Below, piece after piece: positions 24,363 through 33,409 of a stretch of 64,000 bases of DNA. This DNA is from Buttiauxella gaviniae (GTDB lineage: Bacteria; Pseudomonadota; Gammaproteobacteria; Enterobacterales; Enterobacteriaceae). The notes under the pieces are model-generated. The model was not told the DNA's origin. It saw nothing but the letters and a program-made list of their open reading frames with translations, and did no database searches. Made by a program: the position numbers and the translations under genes. The stretch is taken from contig NZ_JBFMVT010000002.1 of NCBI RefSeq assembly GCF_040786275.1, positions 1,798,001 through 1,862,000 on the forward strand, written 5' to 3'. The number at the start of each line of letters is the position of its first letter. The first letter of the stretch is position 1.

Positions 24363-25076
24363 TTAAAAGCGAGCGCTTACCCCGAGATTATAAATATAAG
24401 CCTCACCGGTGGTTAACCCTTCGGCTTGCGACATAGACGCAAATGCCGCCATATTCTTACCAATCGGCACATCCGCCCCGACGGTCACATCCATCCAACT
24501 CGCATCCTGGCTTGTGGCCGTATTTGATCTCAGGCCCGACTGAGCCTTCCAGAGATTTTCGCCATATTGATGGTTGTAGCTCACCTGAGCCCACGGGCGC
24601 AGATAGCCCACCGACGAATCCAGCCTCCAGCCCACGGTAGAAATGCTGGCATGCCAGAGCTGGTCGGTAAAACGCGTGGCAATAGCCGAGTCGCCGTATT
24701 CGTTATAAATCCCGGTGGATGAGCTGTCCCAACTGTATTTTGCGGTCGGCCCGGTAGTGATATTCCCAGGCAAAGAGATATTCCAGCCGATACCTAAAAG
24801 CGAGCTATCCGCGCTGGCGCTATCGTTACCCGAGACGAGTTTCAGCCCCTCCTGGTTTTGGGAGGTAAATGAAGAATTAATCCTTTCTGCCAGAATATCG
24901 TTATAACTTGGTTGGTGGTTGCTGTCCCATGTATAACGATCCTGCGCTTCGCCCGATGTTTCTTCGGCGACATATTCTTGTTGCCAGGCTAATACATTCG
25001 TAGCATGAGCCAGGCAATACAAAGCCAGCACCGTGGTGAGAGTGACACGGTGACCACTGCATATAGTTAATTTCAT
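24363..25076 (-). CDS. yhjY: YhjY-like outer-membrane beta-barrel protein
   Basis: A 237-residue exported protein. The start at 25076 (MKLTICSGHRVTLTTVLALY) follows TGGAG by about 7 bases; the longer frame from 25100 has no ribosome site. A signal peptide ends near ATNVLA. The remainder is alternating beta-strands with the C-terminal aromatic pattern YIYNLGVSARF, which fits an autotransporter-type barrel without passenger. E. coli yhjY occupies the same place between yhjX and tag. Function is unknown; lipase-like annotation seen for relatives is not supported by any catalytic motif here. Confidence 0.8.
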   Translation of the reverse strand: MKLTICSGHRVTLTTVLALYCLAHATNVLAWQQEYVAEETSGEAQDRYTWDSNHQPSYNDILAERINSSFTSQNQEGLKLVSGNDSASADSSLLGIGWNISLPGNITTGPTAKYSWDSSSTGIYNEYGDSAIATRFTDQLWHASISTVGWRLDSSVGYLRPWAQVSYNHQYGENLWKAQSGLRSNTATSQDASWMDVTVGADVPIGKNMAAFASMSQAEGLTTGEAYIYNLGVSARF

Positions 25077-25215
25077 TAAACGACTCCAGAAAAGAGCCAA
25101 ATCCGGCGATATTTTTTTGTCTTTTTGGCGGGCTTGCGGATAGCCCTGAATTAACTATTGTCTCTTTATCTGGCACGTCAAGTTGGCACGAGAAATTTCA
25201 TCAAAGGAGAAGCGT

Positions 25216-25779
25216 ATGATGCGTTGTGGATGGGTATCCCAGGACCCGCTCTATATTGAGTATCACGATAAGGAATGGGGCGTGCCGGTGACTGATGGCC
25301 AACATCTTTTCGAGATGATCTGCCTTGAGGGGCAACAGGCAGGTTTATCATGGATAACGGTGCTGAAAAAGCGTGAAAACTACCGCCGCTGCTTTAAAAA
25401 CTTCGACCCACAAGCGGTAGCATTACTGCAGCCGGAAGATGTCGACGAGCTCGTGCAGGATGCGGGTATTATCCGCCACCGTGGAAAAATCGAAGCCATC
25501 ATCAATAACGCAAAAGCGTACCTGGCGATGGAAGCCAACGGCGAGAAATTCCCGGAGTTTGTCTGGTCGTTTGTAGATAACAAAACTCAAGTTACCCGGG
25601 CGGCAACGCTGGCTGAAATCCCAACCACCACGCCAGCCTCCGATGCGCTATCAAAAGCGCTAAAAAAACGCGGCTTCAAGTTTGTTGGCTCGACCATCTG
25701 TTATTCGTTTATGCAGGCCTGCGGGCTGGTCAACGACCATGTCACCGGCTGTTTCTGCCACCCTGATAATCTCAAATGA
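25216..25779 (+). CDS. tag: DNA-3-methyladenine glycosylase I
   Basis: A 187-residue repair enzyme that excises 3-methyladenine from alkylated DNA, equal in length to E. coli Tag. Zinc ligands typical of the family are present: the N-terminal Cys (MMRCGWV), His in IEYHDKEWG, and the C-terminal HVTGCFCHP. The catalytic-site EWGVPV and GLSWITVLKKREN are intact. The chosen start at 25216 follows AAAGGAGAA; the upstream frame adds 11 residues not in homologues. It overlaps yiaC by four bases, forming a two-gene operon. Confidence 0.96.
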   Translation: MMRCGWVSQDPLYIEYHDKEWGVPVTDGQHLFEMICLEGQQAGLSWITVLKKRENYRRCFKNFDPQAVALLQPEDVDELVQDAGIIRHRGKIEAIINNAKAYLAMEANGEKFPEFVWSFVDNKTQVTRAATLAEIPTTTPASDALSKALKKRGFKFVGSTICYSFMQACGLVNDHVTGCFCHPDNLK

Positions 25780-26228
25780 TTCGCCGCTTACAGCCCGATG
25801 AAATGGATGATCTGATTGAAATCTGGTTAGCCAGCACCATTCAGGCTCATCCGTTTATCAGCGAAAGCTACTGGCATGAAAGTGAGTCCATCGTACGCAA
25901 TGTCTATATTCCGCAGTCTGCGACCTGGGTCTTTATTCATCAGGATGAGCTTCAGGAAAAAATGGTGGGATTTATTAGCGTACTGGATCCACAGTTTATC
26001 GGCGCACTGTTTGTCAGCGAGCCTTTTATTGGCAAAGGAATCGGGCAGGCGTTGATGGAACACGTTAAAACGCACTACCCAGAACTGAGCCTCGAGGTTT
26101 ACCAGAAGAACCATCGGGCGGTGCATTTTTATCATCACCAGGGCTTTCGCATTGAAGAGAGCGCCTGGCAAAATGAAACGCACCATCCGACCTGGATTAT
26201 GAGTTGGCAGGCCCAGAAAACGCGGTAA
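25776..26228 (+). CDS. yiaC: GNAT N-acetyltransferase YiaC
   Basis: A 150-residue GCN5-type acetyltransferase. The acetyl-CoA loop is visible as [18 protein letters not shown], followed by the motif B strand [14 protein letters not shown]. coli YiaC (146 residues) acetylates protein lysines and affects motility. It is translationally coupled to tag (ATGA overlap), and its 3' end overlaps that of the convergent bisC by 32 bases. Confidence 0.92.
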   Translation: MIRRLQPDEMDDLIEIWLASTIQAHPFISESYWHESESIVRNVYIPQSATWVFIHQDELQEKMVGFISVLDPQFIGALFVSEPFIGKGIGQALMEHVKTHYPELSLEVYQKNHRAVHFYHHQGFRIEESAWQNETHHPTWIMSWQAQKTR

Positions 26229-28515
26229 CCGTTGGCACCGGGCCGAGATATTTTTCGGCCCACACCAGCGACGAGTTAGCCGCACAGCCGTTTGCCAGCC
26301 TTGAGGTGGGAATATCCCGCGTCAGCACGTTCACCGCCCCGTTTTTACACAGCTTCTGGTCATTCAGATCTGGCCACGCCCCTTCATGAATACACACCAC
26401 GCCAGGTTTGATTCCGTCCGTCACCAGCGCCCCAACCAACACCTGCCCGCGCGCGTTCCATACCCGCACTAAATCGCCGTCGACAATGCCACGCTCTGCA
26501 GCATCTTTTGGGTGCAACGTTAACGGTTCGCGTCCGGCAATCGCGTATTTCTCACGAAGTGCCGCATAATTAAGTTGGCTGTGCAGGCGGTGGGCCGGAT
26601 GAGATGAAAGCAGTTGTAGCTGGCCGGGTTCAGCGCTGCCCTGCCATTCGTCCGGAGCAAGCCAGGTCGGGTGCGGCGGGCAATCGGCGTAGCCAAAACT
26701 GGCGATACGCTCGGAGTAAATTTCAATTTTCCCGCTTGGTGTTTTTAAAGGATTGGCCTGCGGATCGCGTGTGAAATCAGCGAAGCGGATAAAATCGGCA
26801 CTCTTTTCATTTTCCGGCATTTCAATCAGTTGGTTACTTTCCCAGAACTGCTGAAACTCCGGTAACTCCACCTGTTGCGCCGCCCCGCGCTGGCGGGCGA
26901 TTTCATAGAATTCTTCCAGCCATTGCAGCTCGGTTTTGCCTTCCGTGAAACGCGTTTCACCGCCCTCTTCCCACAACGCGCTGAGCTTCGCAAAAACATC
27001 AAAATCATTGCGTGCTTCGCCCTGCGGGGAAACCACCTGCTTCATCGGCACCAGATGCTGGTTGCTGTAGTCGCCGGTCATCGTCAAATCGTTACGCTCA
27101 AACGATGTGGTGATCGGCAACACAATATCCGCGTGTTTTGCCGCCGCCGTCCAGAAGCATTCGGAAATCACCACCAGCTCCGGTTTTTGCCAGGCGTTGA
27201 TCAGGCGATTGGTGTCCTGATGGTGCGTAAAATTCCCGCCGCCCGCCCACCACAGCATACGAATATCCGGGAAGGTTTTTTGCTGCCCGTTATGCTGATA
27301 CTCGCCGCCGGGGTTTTCCAGGGCTTCAACAATACGGGCGACCGGGATTTTTTCCACCGCATCAACTCCGTTTGCCACCGAGCCCTGCATGGAACCCAAC
27401 ACCGCCGCACGGCGCGTAGGGTTCCCGCCGTTTGCATAGTGATAAGAGAGCCCAAAACCACCGCCGGGGGTACCGATTTGCCCGAGCATGGCCGCAAGCG
27501 TCACCAGCATCCAGTGCTTTTGCTCGCCATACTGCTGACGCTGCATGCCCCAGCCGGACATCAGCATGGTGCGTTTTTCGCTGAACAACCGCGCCAGATA
27601 TTCGATGGTTTCTGAAGGAACACCGCAAATCTCTGCGGCCCACTCAGCGGTTTTTGGCACACCGTCTGATTCACCGAGTAAATAGTTCGCGAATTTGTCG
27701 TAACCGTAAGTGCAGCGCGCCAGGAATTGCGCGTCGTGCCAGCCGTGTTTAACCAGCGTGTGGGCGATGCCCAGCATCAGTGCTACATCGGTGCCCATAT
27801 TCGGGGCAATCCACTGCGCCTTTTCACCGAAGAAATCCACCGTTTCCGAACGCATCGGATCAATGGCAATTACCGTTTTACCGCTATTTTTCAGTTGCTC
27901 GAAATACTTCACGCCCTGCTCGTCGCTGGCGTTCCAGGCAATTTTCAGCGTATTCAGCGGGTTGGCACTCCAGAGCACCACCACATCACTGTGCTCAAGC
28001 ACCAAAGGCCAACTGGTTTGCTGCTGGTAAACTTCATTGGAGCCCACCACATACGGCATGATCACCTGTGCGGCACCGGTGGAATAATCCCCCAGATGCC
28101 CTGTATACCCGCCAGCCAGGCTCATATAGCGCTGCAATAACGTCGCGGCTTTATGGAGCACGCCATTAGAACGCCAGCCGTAGGAACCAGCGAAAATGGA
28201 CGCCGCGCCAAAGTTTGTGCGAATACGTTGGTGCTGCTGATGAATGAGCTGCAACGCTTCATCCCAACTAATGCGCACATACTCATCCTTACCGCGCACG
28301 CCAAGCGGGGCATCCGGGGAAGCAAGAAATCCTTTGCGGGCCATAGGAAATTGCACACGGGCTTTGCTATGTACCTGGTCGGGTACCGCGCTTTGTAATG
28401 AGTTTTCATGCCCGGTATCCAATGCGCCAGTTGAAGCGAGGACACGCTCTCCGTCCGTTTCAACCAGCATCGGTCCCCAGTGAGCGGCCGTTAAGACTTT
28501 CTTGTGTGATGACAA
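26197..28515 (-). CDS. bisC: Biotin sulfoxide reductase BisC
   Basis: A 772-residue molybdopterin guanine dinucleotide enzyme of the DMSO/TMAO reductase family. It lacks a twin-arginine signal, so it acts in the cytoplasm, reducing biotin sulfoxide and methionine sulfoxide. Conserved blocks include [20 protein letters not shown] with the Mo-ligand serine, [17 protein letters not shown] and [19 protein letters not shown]. The start is best placed at TTG 28515 (then [15 protein letters not shown]), six bases after GGGGAG; the frame is open further upstream, but those residues are low-quality. E. coli BisC has 777 residues. It is divergent from yiaD. Confidence 0.93.
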   Translation of the reverse strand: MSSHKKVLTAAHWGPMLVETDGERVLASTGALDTGHENSLQSAVPDQVHSKARVQFPMARKGFLASPDAPLGVRGKDEYVRISWDEALQLIHQQHQRIRTNFGAASIFAGSYGWRSNGVLHKAATLLQRYMSLAGGYTGHLGDYSTGAAQVIMPYVVGSNEVYQQQTSWPLVLEHSDVVVLWSANPLNTLKIAWNASDEQGVKYFEQLKNSGKTVIAIDPMRSETVDFFGEKAQWIAPNMGTDVALMLGIAHTLVKHGWHDAQFLARCTYGYDKFANYLLGESDGVPKTAEWAAEICGVPSETIEYLARLFSEKRTMLMSGWGMQRQQYGEQKHWMLVTLAAMLGQIGTPGGGFGLSYHYANGGNPTRRAAVLGSMQGSVANGVDAVEKIPVARIVEALENPGGEYQHNGQQKTFPDIRMLWWAGGGNFTHHQDTNRLINAWQKPELVVISECFWTAAAKHADIVLPITTSFERNDLTMTGDYSNQHLVPMKQVVSPQGEARNDFDVFAKLSALWEEGGETRFTEGKTELQWLEEFYEIARQRGAAQQVELPEFQQFWESNQLIEMPENEKSADFIRFADFTRDPQANPLKTPSGKIEIYSERIASFGYADCPPHPTWLAPDEWQGSAEPGQLQLLSSHPAHRLHSQLNYAALREKYAIAGREPLTLHPKDAAERGIVDGDLVRVWNARGQVLVGALVTDGIKPGVVCIHEGAWPDLNDQKLCKNGAVNVLTRDIPTSRLANGCAANSSLVWAEKYLGPVPTVTAFSGPANS

Positions 28516-28682
28516 TTCGGGCTCCCCTATTTTTTGCAGGTGATGGGCAGGTGGCGGCCTGGTGGCCACTCAATAATGTTTACAAATTCAGACTACTCTA
28601 TAGAAATTTCTACACATTCACGCGTCATAATCAACCGCCGCCGATCATGCGGTTGAGTTATTAAATTCACAAAGGAAATGAG

Positions 28683-29345
28683 ATGAAAAAACGCGTCATG
28701 ATGATTGCCGCTATTGTTTGCGGCACGTTAGCAGTTTCTGGTTGTACTACCAACCCTTACACCGGCGAACGTGAAGCAGGAAAGTCAGGGATCGGTGCGG
28801 GCATTGGCTCGCTGGTAGGCGCAGGCGTCGGCGTGCTCTCTTCATCGAAAAAAGATCGCGGTAAAGGCGCGCTGATCGGTGCCGCAGCGGGTGCAGCATT
28901 AGGCGGTGGCGTCGGTTATTATATGGATGCCCAGGAAGCGAAACTGCGTGACAAAATGCAGGGAACCGGTGTGAGCGTGACGCGTAATGGCGACAACATC
29001 GTCCTTAACATGCCAAATAACGTCACCTTCGACAGCAGCAGCGCAACGCTGAAACCTGCTGGTGCGAACACCCTAACCGGCGTGGCAATGGTTCTGAAAG
29101 AATATCCAAAAACGGCGGTTAACGTCGTGGGTTACACCGACAGCACCGGCAGTAACGACCTGAACATGAAACTTTCCCAACAGCGTGCAGACGGTGTGGG
29201 CAGCGCGTTGATTACCCAGGGTGTGGCCGCTAACCGCGTGCGCACCACGGGTGCAGGCCCGGCAAATCCAATTGCCAGCAACAGCACGACTGAAGGTAAG
29301 GCGCAAAACCGCCGCGTAGAAATTACGCTAAGCCCGCTGTCTTAA
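28683..29345 (+). CDS. yiaD: OmpA-family lipoprotein YiaD
   Basis: A 220-residue outer-membrane lipoprotein. The lipobox is LAVSGC with cysteine at about residue 21. A glycine-rich segment (GAGIGSLVGAGVG; GAAAGAALGGGVGYY) that may dip into the membrane follows. The C-terminal OmpA/MotB domain binds peptidoglycan and shows GYTDSTGSNDLNMKLSQQRA and NRRVEI. Length agrees with E. coli YiaD (219), known as a multicopy suppressor of bamB loss. AAAGGAAATGAG precedes the start. Confidence 0.96.
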   Translation: MKKRVMMIAAIVCGTLAVSGCTTNPYTGEREAGKSGIGAGIGSLVGAGVGVLSSSKKDRGKGALIGAAAGAALGGGVGYYMDAQEAKLRDKMQGTGVSVTRNGDNIVLNMPNNVTFDSSSATLKPAGANTLTGVAMVLKEYPKTAVNVVGYTDSTGSNDLNMKLSQQRADGVGSALITQGVAANRVRTTGAGPANPIASNSTTEGKAQNRRVEITLSPLS

Positions 29346-29515
29346 TCCGTTCCTGTCCTCAAGTCTCGCTCAGGCACTCAGTTTGAGCGAGACCTGCAAC
29401 ACAATATCCGTGATTCCCTACGCATTCTCAGCCCGGTATAAAGCACATCCGCCCCTTCATGAGCCATAATGACATTCACTCTGGCCCGTTGTTCTGCGCT
29501 GTTTCAGGAAGAAAT

Positions 29516-29815
29516 ATGGCTTACAAATATGCTCTGCTATTGCTTATCCCGCTTGCTATTGCCGGTTGCTCTTCACAAGACACCTCGGGCTACGATGGGC
29601 ATCGCACACACAGCCCATCCGAAAACGACGATGCATTTATTCGCCCGATGTATCCGGACCCTTATTACAACAGAGAGAATTTGACGGCGGAGCAGCGAAG
29701 AGCGATAAGCGAACAGATGCGTGCAGACAGGCTCGAAGCCCGCGGGCGAATGGATAACAGCACCGACAGCGGCGATGGTTTTGGGCAGTCAGTTCCCCGA
29801 GGCTTCTTTAACTAA
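29516..29815 (+). CDS. Small lipoprotein of unknown function
   Basis: A 99-residue predicted lipoprotein. The start at 29516 follows CAGGAAGAAAT; the frame extends upstream but the extra residues lack signal features. The signal is MAYKYALLLLIPLAIAGC with the lipidated cysteine at 18, followed by SSQD. The mature part is short, polar and probably disordered, with YPDPYYNRENLTAEQRRAI the only compact-looking piece. It lies between yiaD and the istR/tisB locus, at the point where gene order departs from E. coli. No family recognised. Confidence 0.7.
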   Translation: MAYKYALLLLIPLAIAGCSSQDTSGYDGHRTHSPSENDDAFIRPMYPDPYYNRENLTAEQRRAISEQMRADRLEARGRMDNSTDSGDGFGQSVPRGFFN

Positions 29816-29847
29816 AAGCCGTTCAGCAAACTTTTCCCCCTCTAAAA

Positions 29848-29874
29848 ACAAAAAACCCCGCTGGTGAGGCGAGG
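29848..29874 (-). terminator. Terminator of the IstR RNA
   Basis: On the minus strand GACCTCGC and GCGGGGTT flank a small loop, extended by ACAAAA/TTTTGT pairing, and are followed by a T-rich run. It also could stop plus-strand transcripts from the lipoprotein gene. Confidence 0.8.
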
Positions 29875-29931
29875 TCTTTTGTTTTTACTGCATAGTGCTT
29901 TTTACTGCTTTGCACACCACACAACATCAAC
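29848..29931 (-). ncRNA. istR: IstR-1-like antitoxin small RNA
   Basis: A predicted RNA of about 84 bases, transcribed away from tisB. Its 5' 20 bases (GTTGATGTTGTGTGGTGTGC) pair with the tisB leader at 30168-30187 with one mismatch and one G-U wobble. The promoter at 29938-29966 places the first base at 29931, exactly the start of the pairing region. It ends in a terminator stem (CCTCGC...GCGGGG) followed by TTTTTTGTTTTT. This is the IstR-1 plan known from E. coli: an unregulated antisense RNA that blocks the standby site needed for tisB translation. A longer SOS-induced IstR-2 form could start near the LexA box. Confidence 0.85.
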
Positions 29932-29937
29932 CCCCAA

Positions 29938-29966
29938 AATATACGACGAAAGCCGCTGTGGCGCAA
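29938..29966 (-). promoter_or_regulatory. Promoter of IstR-1
   Basis: On the minus strand TTGCGC (-35) and TATATT (-10) are separated by 17 bases. The expected start, about seven bases later, coincides with the first base of the region complementary to the tisB leader. No LexA box overlaps it, fitting constitutive expression. Confidence 0.8.
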
Positions 29967-30035
29967 ATACTTGCTGCTATTGTGAGCGACGCATAAAGAT
30001 GCCGTTTGCGAAGCTGTTCGCATTTTCATTACAAA

Positions 30036-30055
30036 TACTGTTTATTTATACAGTA
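30036..30055. promoter_or_regulatory. LexA (SOS) box of tisB
   Basis: TACTGTTTATTTATACAGTA matches the LexA consensus TACTG-(TA)5-CAGTA except at two inner bases, with the CTG-N10-CAG core intact. It sits just upstream of a TATACT -10 (30063-30068), so LexA should block tisB transcription until DNA damage. The same box can serve the divergent IstR-2 promoter. Confidence 0.93.
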
Positions 30056-30167
30056 AAATGGATATACTGAGTGTGTTGAAAGTGATGCGCTCTGAGGCCG
30101 CAAACCGCCGCGGAATAAAAGTCCTGACTGAAACGGGTGGTGCCGTCAATGCCTTAACCTCAGAGGA

Positions 30168-30187
30168 GCACATCACACAACCTCAAC
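30168..30187 (+). promoter_or_regulatory. IstR-1 pairing site / ribosome standby region in the tisB leader
   Basis: GCACATCACACAACCTCAAC in the tisB mRNA leader is complementary to the first 20 bases of the predicted IstR-1. It lies about 70 bases upstream of the tisB start, as in E. coli, where IstR-1 competes with standby ribosomes here and not at the Shine-Dalgarno sequence. Confidence 0.8.
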
Positions 30188-30257
30188 AAATTCAGCAGGC
30201 TACAGGCAGCGGAAAGGCTCGTCGGCTGACAGTGCTCCTGGCCACAGGAGAAAGCGT

Positions 30258-30347
30258 ATGGGCTTGATGGAACTGGCTATCTTGTTTCTGAAACTCATGG
30301 TTGCGTTGCTGCAACTGCTTGAAGGCATCATGAAATACGTTAAGTAA
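30258..30347 (+). CDS. tisB: SOS-induced membrane toxin TisB
   Basis: A 29-residue hydrophobic peptide beginning MGLMELAILFLKLMVALLQL and ending in LEGIMKYVK. E. coli TisB is also 29 residues (start MNLVDIAILILKLIVAALQL, end KYLK), and the two align without gaps. TisB inserts in the inner membrane, lowers proton motive force and promotes persister formation after DNA damage. A strong ribosome site (AGGAG, 7 bases before ATG) is present. The long upstream frame at 30058-30267 corresponds to the untranslated tisA region. LexA box, leader, antisense RNA and terminator make the locus complete. emrD follows, as in E. coli. Confidence 0.95.
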   Translation: MGLMELAILFLKLMVALLQLLEGIMKYVK

Positions 30348-30366
30348 TTCATCTTCAAGTCGCACC

Positions 30367-30396
30367 AAAGGGAGGCGAGAAATCGCCTCCCTTTAA
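30367..30396 (+). terminator. Terminator of tisB
   Basis: AAAGGGAGGCG and CGCCTCCCTTT form an 11-bp stem with an AGAAAT loop 20 bases after the tisB stop. The T-run is short, but the stem is strong. Confidence 0.8.
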
Positions 30397-30537
30397 TAAA
30401 CGGTTATTGCCGTTTCGCTGGCAACAATAATTGCCGCTCAGGCTTTACACGCTGCCATTTTTCACCCTAATCAAAAAGCGTTACGTCATAGGGCTTGATC
30501 TCTTTTGTGTGGTAGATTCCTCTCGATTTTTTGGCGC

Positions 30538-30558
30538 AGTCAGTTTTATAAACTGACT
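30538..30558. promoter_or_regulatory. Perfect palindrome upstream of emrD, candidate operator
   Basis: AGTCAGTTT, then TAT, then AAACTGACT: a perfect 9-bp inverted repeat with a 3-base centre, 35 bases before the emrD start. The AT core could double as a -10 element. It has the look of a regulator binding site; the protein is unknown. Confidence 0.5.
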
Positions 30559-30593
30559 ACTGGCACTTAAATCCCTACAACACACCTGAGAAC

Positions 30594-31778
30594 ATGAAAA
30601 AGTTAGCTAATATTCACCTGCTGATGATGTTAATTCTGCTGGTTGCCGTCGGGCAGATGACGCAGACCATTTATATTCCGTCGATTCCCGATATGGCTCA
30701 GGAATTAGGCGTGCGCAGCGGCGCTATCCAGCGCGTGATGGCCGCATATCTGCTCACTTATGGCGTCTCACAGCTTTTTTATGGGCCGATTTCAGACCGC
30801 ATTGGCCGCCGTCCGGTGATTCTGGCTGGCATGAGTATTTTTATCCTCGCCACGGTGTGGGCCTTGTTTACCACCAGTTTGCCGTCACTAGTGATCGCCA
30901 GTGCATTACAAGGCATGGGGACAGGTGTCGCTGGCGTAATGGCTCGAACCATGCCGCGCGACCTCTACGAAGGCGCATCGCTTCGCCAGGCCAATAGCCT
31001 GTTAAACATGGGGATTCTGGTCAGCCCATTATTGGCTCCGGTGATAGGTGGCATGCTCGATTCGGTCTGGGGCTGGCGGGCGTGCTACGGTTTCCTGCTG
31101 GTGCTGTGCATCATTGTCGCGTTCTGTATGTTGCGCTGGCTGCCGGAAACACGTCCGGTACAGGAGAAACCGCAGCGTCTGCTGGCGAGCTATAAAACGC
31201 TGCTCGGCAGCGGTTCGTTTAATTGCTATCTGCTGATGTTGGTTGGCGGGCTTGCGGGCGTGGCGGTGTTTGAAGCCTGTTCCGGCGTGTTGATGGGTGG
31301 CGTGCTGGGGCTTAACGGTGTGGTCGTCAGTATTCTGTTTATTCTGCCAATTCCGGCGGCATTTTTTGGCTCATGGTACGCGGGCCGTCAGAACGCACGG
31401 TTTTCCTCGCTGATGTGGCAGGCGGTTTTAAGCTGCCTTTTTGCCGGTATTTTGATGTGGATTCCGGGCTGGTTCGGCGTAATGAATATCTGGACGCTGC
31501 TGGTGCCTGCCGCCTTGTTCTTCTTTGGTGCGGGGATGCTGTTCCCACTGGCAACCAGCGGCGCGATGGAGCCGTTTCCGTTTCTCGCTGGCACTGCAGG
31601 CGCGCTGGTTGGCGGCCTGCAAAATATCGGTTCCGGTGCGATGGCGTGGTTTTCCGCCCTGCTGCCACAAACCGGGCAGTTCAGCCTCGGCATGCTGATG
31701 ACGGCGATGGGCGTGATGATTTTATTCTGCTGGCTGCCGCTGTCGCATAAGTTTCAGCAGCACGGCGAGGCGGTTTAG
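30594..31778 (+). CDS. emrD: Multidrug efflux MFS transporter EmrD
   Basis: A 394-residue, 12-helix major facilitator of the DHA1 drug/proton antiporter group, equal in length to E. coli EmrD. The family motif between helices 2 and 3 is visible as GPISDRIGRRPVIL, and motif C-like GILVSPLLAPVIGG lies in helix 5. EmrD exports amphipathic compounds such as uncouplers and detergents. It follows the tisB terminator and has its own promoter region with a palindrome. Confidence 0.95.
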   Translation: MKKLANIHLLMMLILLVAVGQMTQTIYIPSIPDMAQELGVRSGAIQRVMAAYLLTYGVSQLFYGPISDRIGRRPVILAGMSIFILATVWALFTTSLPSLVIASALQGMGTGVAGVMARTMPRDLYEGASLRQANSLLNMGILVSPLLAPVIGGMLDSVWGWRACYGFLLVLCIIVAFCMLRWLPETRPVQEKPQRLLASYKTLLGSGSFNCYLLMLVGGLAGVAVFEACSGVLMGGVLGLNGVVVSILFILPIPAAFFGSWYAGRQNARFSSLMWQAVLSCLFAGILMWIPGWFGVMNIWTLLVPAALFFFGAGMLFPLATSGAMEPFPFLAGTAGALVGGLQNIGSGAMAWFSALLPQTGQFSLGMLMTAMGVMILFCWLPLSHKFQQHGEAV

Positions 31779-31797
31779 CTCCGGGCGCCCGGCCCCT

Positions 31798-31874
31798 GAC
31801 CCCACCCCAACCCTTTCCAGGGGAGGGAACCGTTAACTCCTCCATCGGGCAAGGGGGAGGCTGGGTGGGGGTCA
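31798..31874. repeat. GC-rich imperfect palindromic intergenic repeat, copy 2
   Basis: This has the same plan as 517-598: GACCCCACCCCAACCCT at the left, GGGGAGGGA and GTTA in the middle, and GGCAAGGGGGAGG then TGGGGGTCA at the right. It fills the convergent gap between emrD and the ABC ATPase gene, so its hairpins could end transcription from either side. Confidence 0.75.
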
Positions 31875-31892
31875 ATTGTTCCCGGCGCTAAC

Positions 31893-32624
31893 CTAAAGCA
31901 CCTTACTCAAAAACTCTTTAGTACGCGGGTTCGTCGGGTTGCTGAAAAGCTGCGACGGCGGGCCTTGCTCCTGAATCACACCCTGGTCGATAAACACCAC
32001 GCGGTCGGCCACTTCACGGGCAAAGCCCATTTCGTGCGTTACGATAACCATCGTCATGCCTTCCAGCGCTAGCTGTTTCATTACCGCTAGCACTTCGCCC
32101 ACCAGCTCAGGGTCAAGCGCAGAAGTTGGTTCATCAAACAGAATGATTGACGGCTCCATAGCCAGCGCACGGGCAATCGCCACGCGCTGCTGCTGCCCAC
32201 CGGAAAGGCTTGAAGGCCAGGCGTCGATTTTGTCGATCAAGCCCACTTTTTGCAGCAGCTTTTCCGCACGTGATACCGCTTCCGCTTTCGAAAGCCCTTT
32301 CAGTGACATCGGCGCCATCGTCAGGTTTTCCAGCACCGTCATGTGCGGGAAAAGATTAAAACGCTGAAACACCATTCCCACGCCTGCACGCAGCGTATTC
32401 AGGTTGGTTTTCGGATCGTGAACCGCAAAACCGTTCACCAAAACTTCGCCACCATCTGGTTTTTCCAGCGCGTTTAAACAGCGCAAGAAAGTACTCTTAC
32501 CGGAACCGGACGGGCCAATGACGCACACCACTTCCTGCGGCGCAATGTCGCAAGAGATGCCACGCAACACATGGGTTTTGCCAAACTGTTTCTGTAAATC
32601 GTTAACGTGAATCACTTTTGCCAA
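31893..32624 (-). CDS. Polar amino acid ABC transporter, ATP-binding protein
   Basis: A 243-residue ABC ATPase of the GlnQ/HisP (PAAT) family. Walker A is GPSGSGKST (about 37-45), the Q-loop is [17 protein letters not shown], the signature is LSGGQQQR and Walker B is [15 protein letters not shown]. It energises uptake by the neighbouring permease and binding protein. The start overlaps the permease 3' end by 23 bases. The specific amino acid cannot be read from the ATPase; neighbours hint at either arginine-type substrates (ArgR box) or D-serine (dsdA divergent). Confidence 0.93.
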   Translation of the reverse strand: MAKVIHVNDLQKQFGKTHVLRGISCDIAPQEVVCVIGPSGSGKSTFLRCLNALEKPDGGEVLVNGFAVHDPKTNLNTLRAGVGMVFQRFNLFPHMTVLENLTMAPMSLKGLSKAEAVSRAEKLLQKVGLIDKIDAWPSSLSGGQQQRVAIARALAMEPSIILFDEPTSALDPELVGEVLAVMKQLALEGMTMVIVTHEMGFAREVADRVVFIDQGVIQEQGPPSQLFSNPTNPRTKEFLSKVL

Positions 32625-33366
32625 ACCTCTTTTCCATGTGTTGCACCATCAGCGATAGCAGGAACGTCAAGACCCAATAAACCAGAGAGATCGTCAGGTA
32701 CGGTTCCCAATAGGTTGCATAAGCGCCTGAAACGGTGCGTGCCGCGTAAGCCAGATCTGCCAGGCCAATCGCCGAAGCAAGCGACGAGTCTTTCACAATG
32801 GCGATAGCGTTGTTGCCCAGCGGCGGCAGAATGCGACGGAACGCCTGGGGCAAAATGACTTTGCGCATCGTTTTGCCCCAGCCCATACCCAACGCCCGCG
32901 AGGCTTCCATCTGCCCTTTGTCGATAGATTGAATGCCCGCCCGGAAGATTTCCGAAACGTAAGCCCCTGCGTTTAGCGTGATCGCTACCACGCATGAGAG
33001 AAATGCGCCGTATTCGGAACGCAGCTCGCGAGCAAAATCCACCGACATCAGGCCGCTGGTAACCATAATCCCGTCGCGCGGGTTGATAAACAGCGGCACC
33101 AGCGCAAAGTGAACCACCATGATCTGCACAAACAGCGGCGTGCCGCGGAAGGCACTCACATAAACGCGCACCGGCCATTGCACGGCGTAACGCAGCACAG
33201 GCTTCCACGGGCCATCTTCGGCATGTGCCATACGGCCAAGCCCAAGCAGTAAACCCCAGGTAGTGCCGAGAATTACGCAGATGATGGTGCATTTGATGGT
33301 CATGATCGCGCCCTGCATAAAAAGCGGCGCGTATTCTGAGATTATCTCCCAGCGAAATCCGGTCAT
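32602..33366 (-). CDS. Polar amino acid ABC transporter, permease
   Basis: A 254-residue inner-membrane permease of the HEQRO (His/Glu/Gln/Arg/opine) class with about five helices. The coupling motif is [20 protein letters not shown], the conserved loop is [10 protein letters not shown], and [21 protein letters not shown] lies near the C-terminus. There is only one permease gene, so it probably works as a homodimer. It lies 43 bases after the binding protein gene. Confidence 0.93.
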   Translation of the reverse strand: MTGFRWEIISEYAPLFMQGAIMTIKCTIICVILGTTWGLLLGLGRMAHAEDGPWKPVLRYAVQWPVRVYVSAFRGTPLFVQIMVVHFALVPLFINPRDGIMVTSGLMSVDFARELRSEYGAFLSCVVAITLNAGAYVSEIFRAGIQSIDKGQMEASRALGMGWGKTMRKVILPQAFRRILPPLGNNAIAIVKDSSLASAIGLADLAYAARTVSGAYATYWEPYLTISLVYWVLTFLLSLMVQHMEKRFGKSDSR

Positions 33367-33409
33367 AACTGTCCTTGTTGGGGCCAGAGTGGCCCCAAAT
33401 CATGCGTAA

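Noticed and set aside
28516-28569. Longer N-terminus of BisC from the upstream start
   Set aside because: The extra 18 residues have no counterpart in E. coli BisC, and GGGGAG sits ideally before the TTG at 28515.
30058-30267. 69-codon reading frame upstream of tisB as a gene
   Set aside because: It begins just after the LexA box without a ribosome site and covers the leader that must stay free for IstR pairing. It corresponds to the untranslated tisA region.
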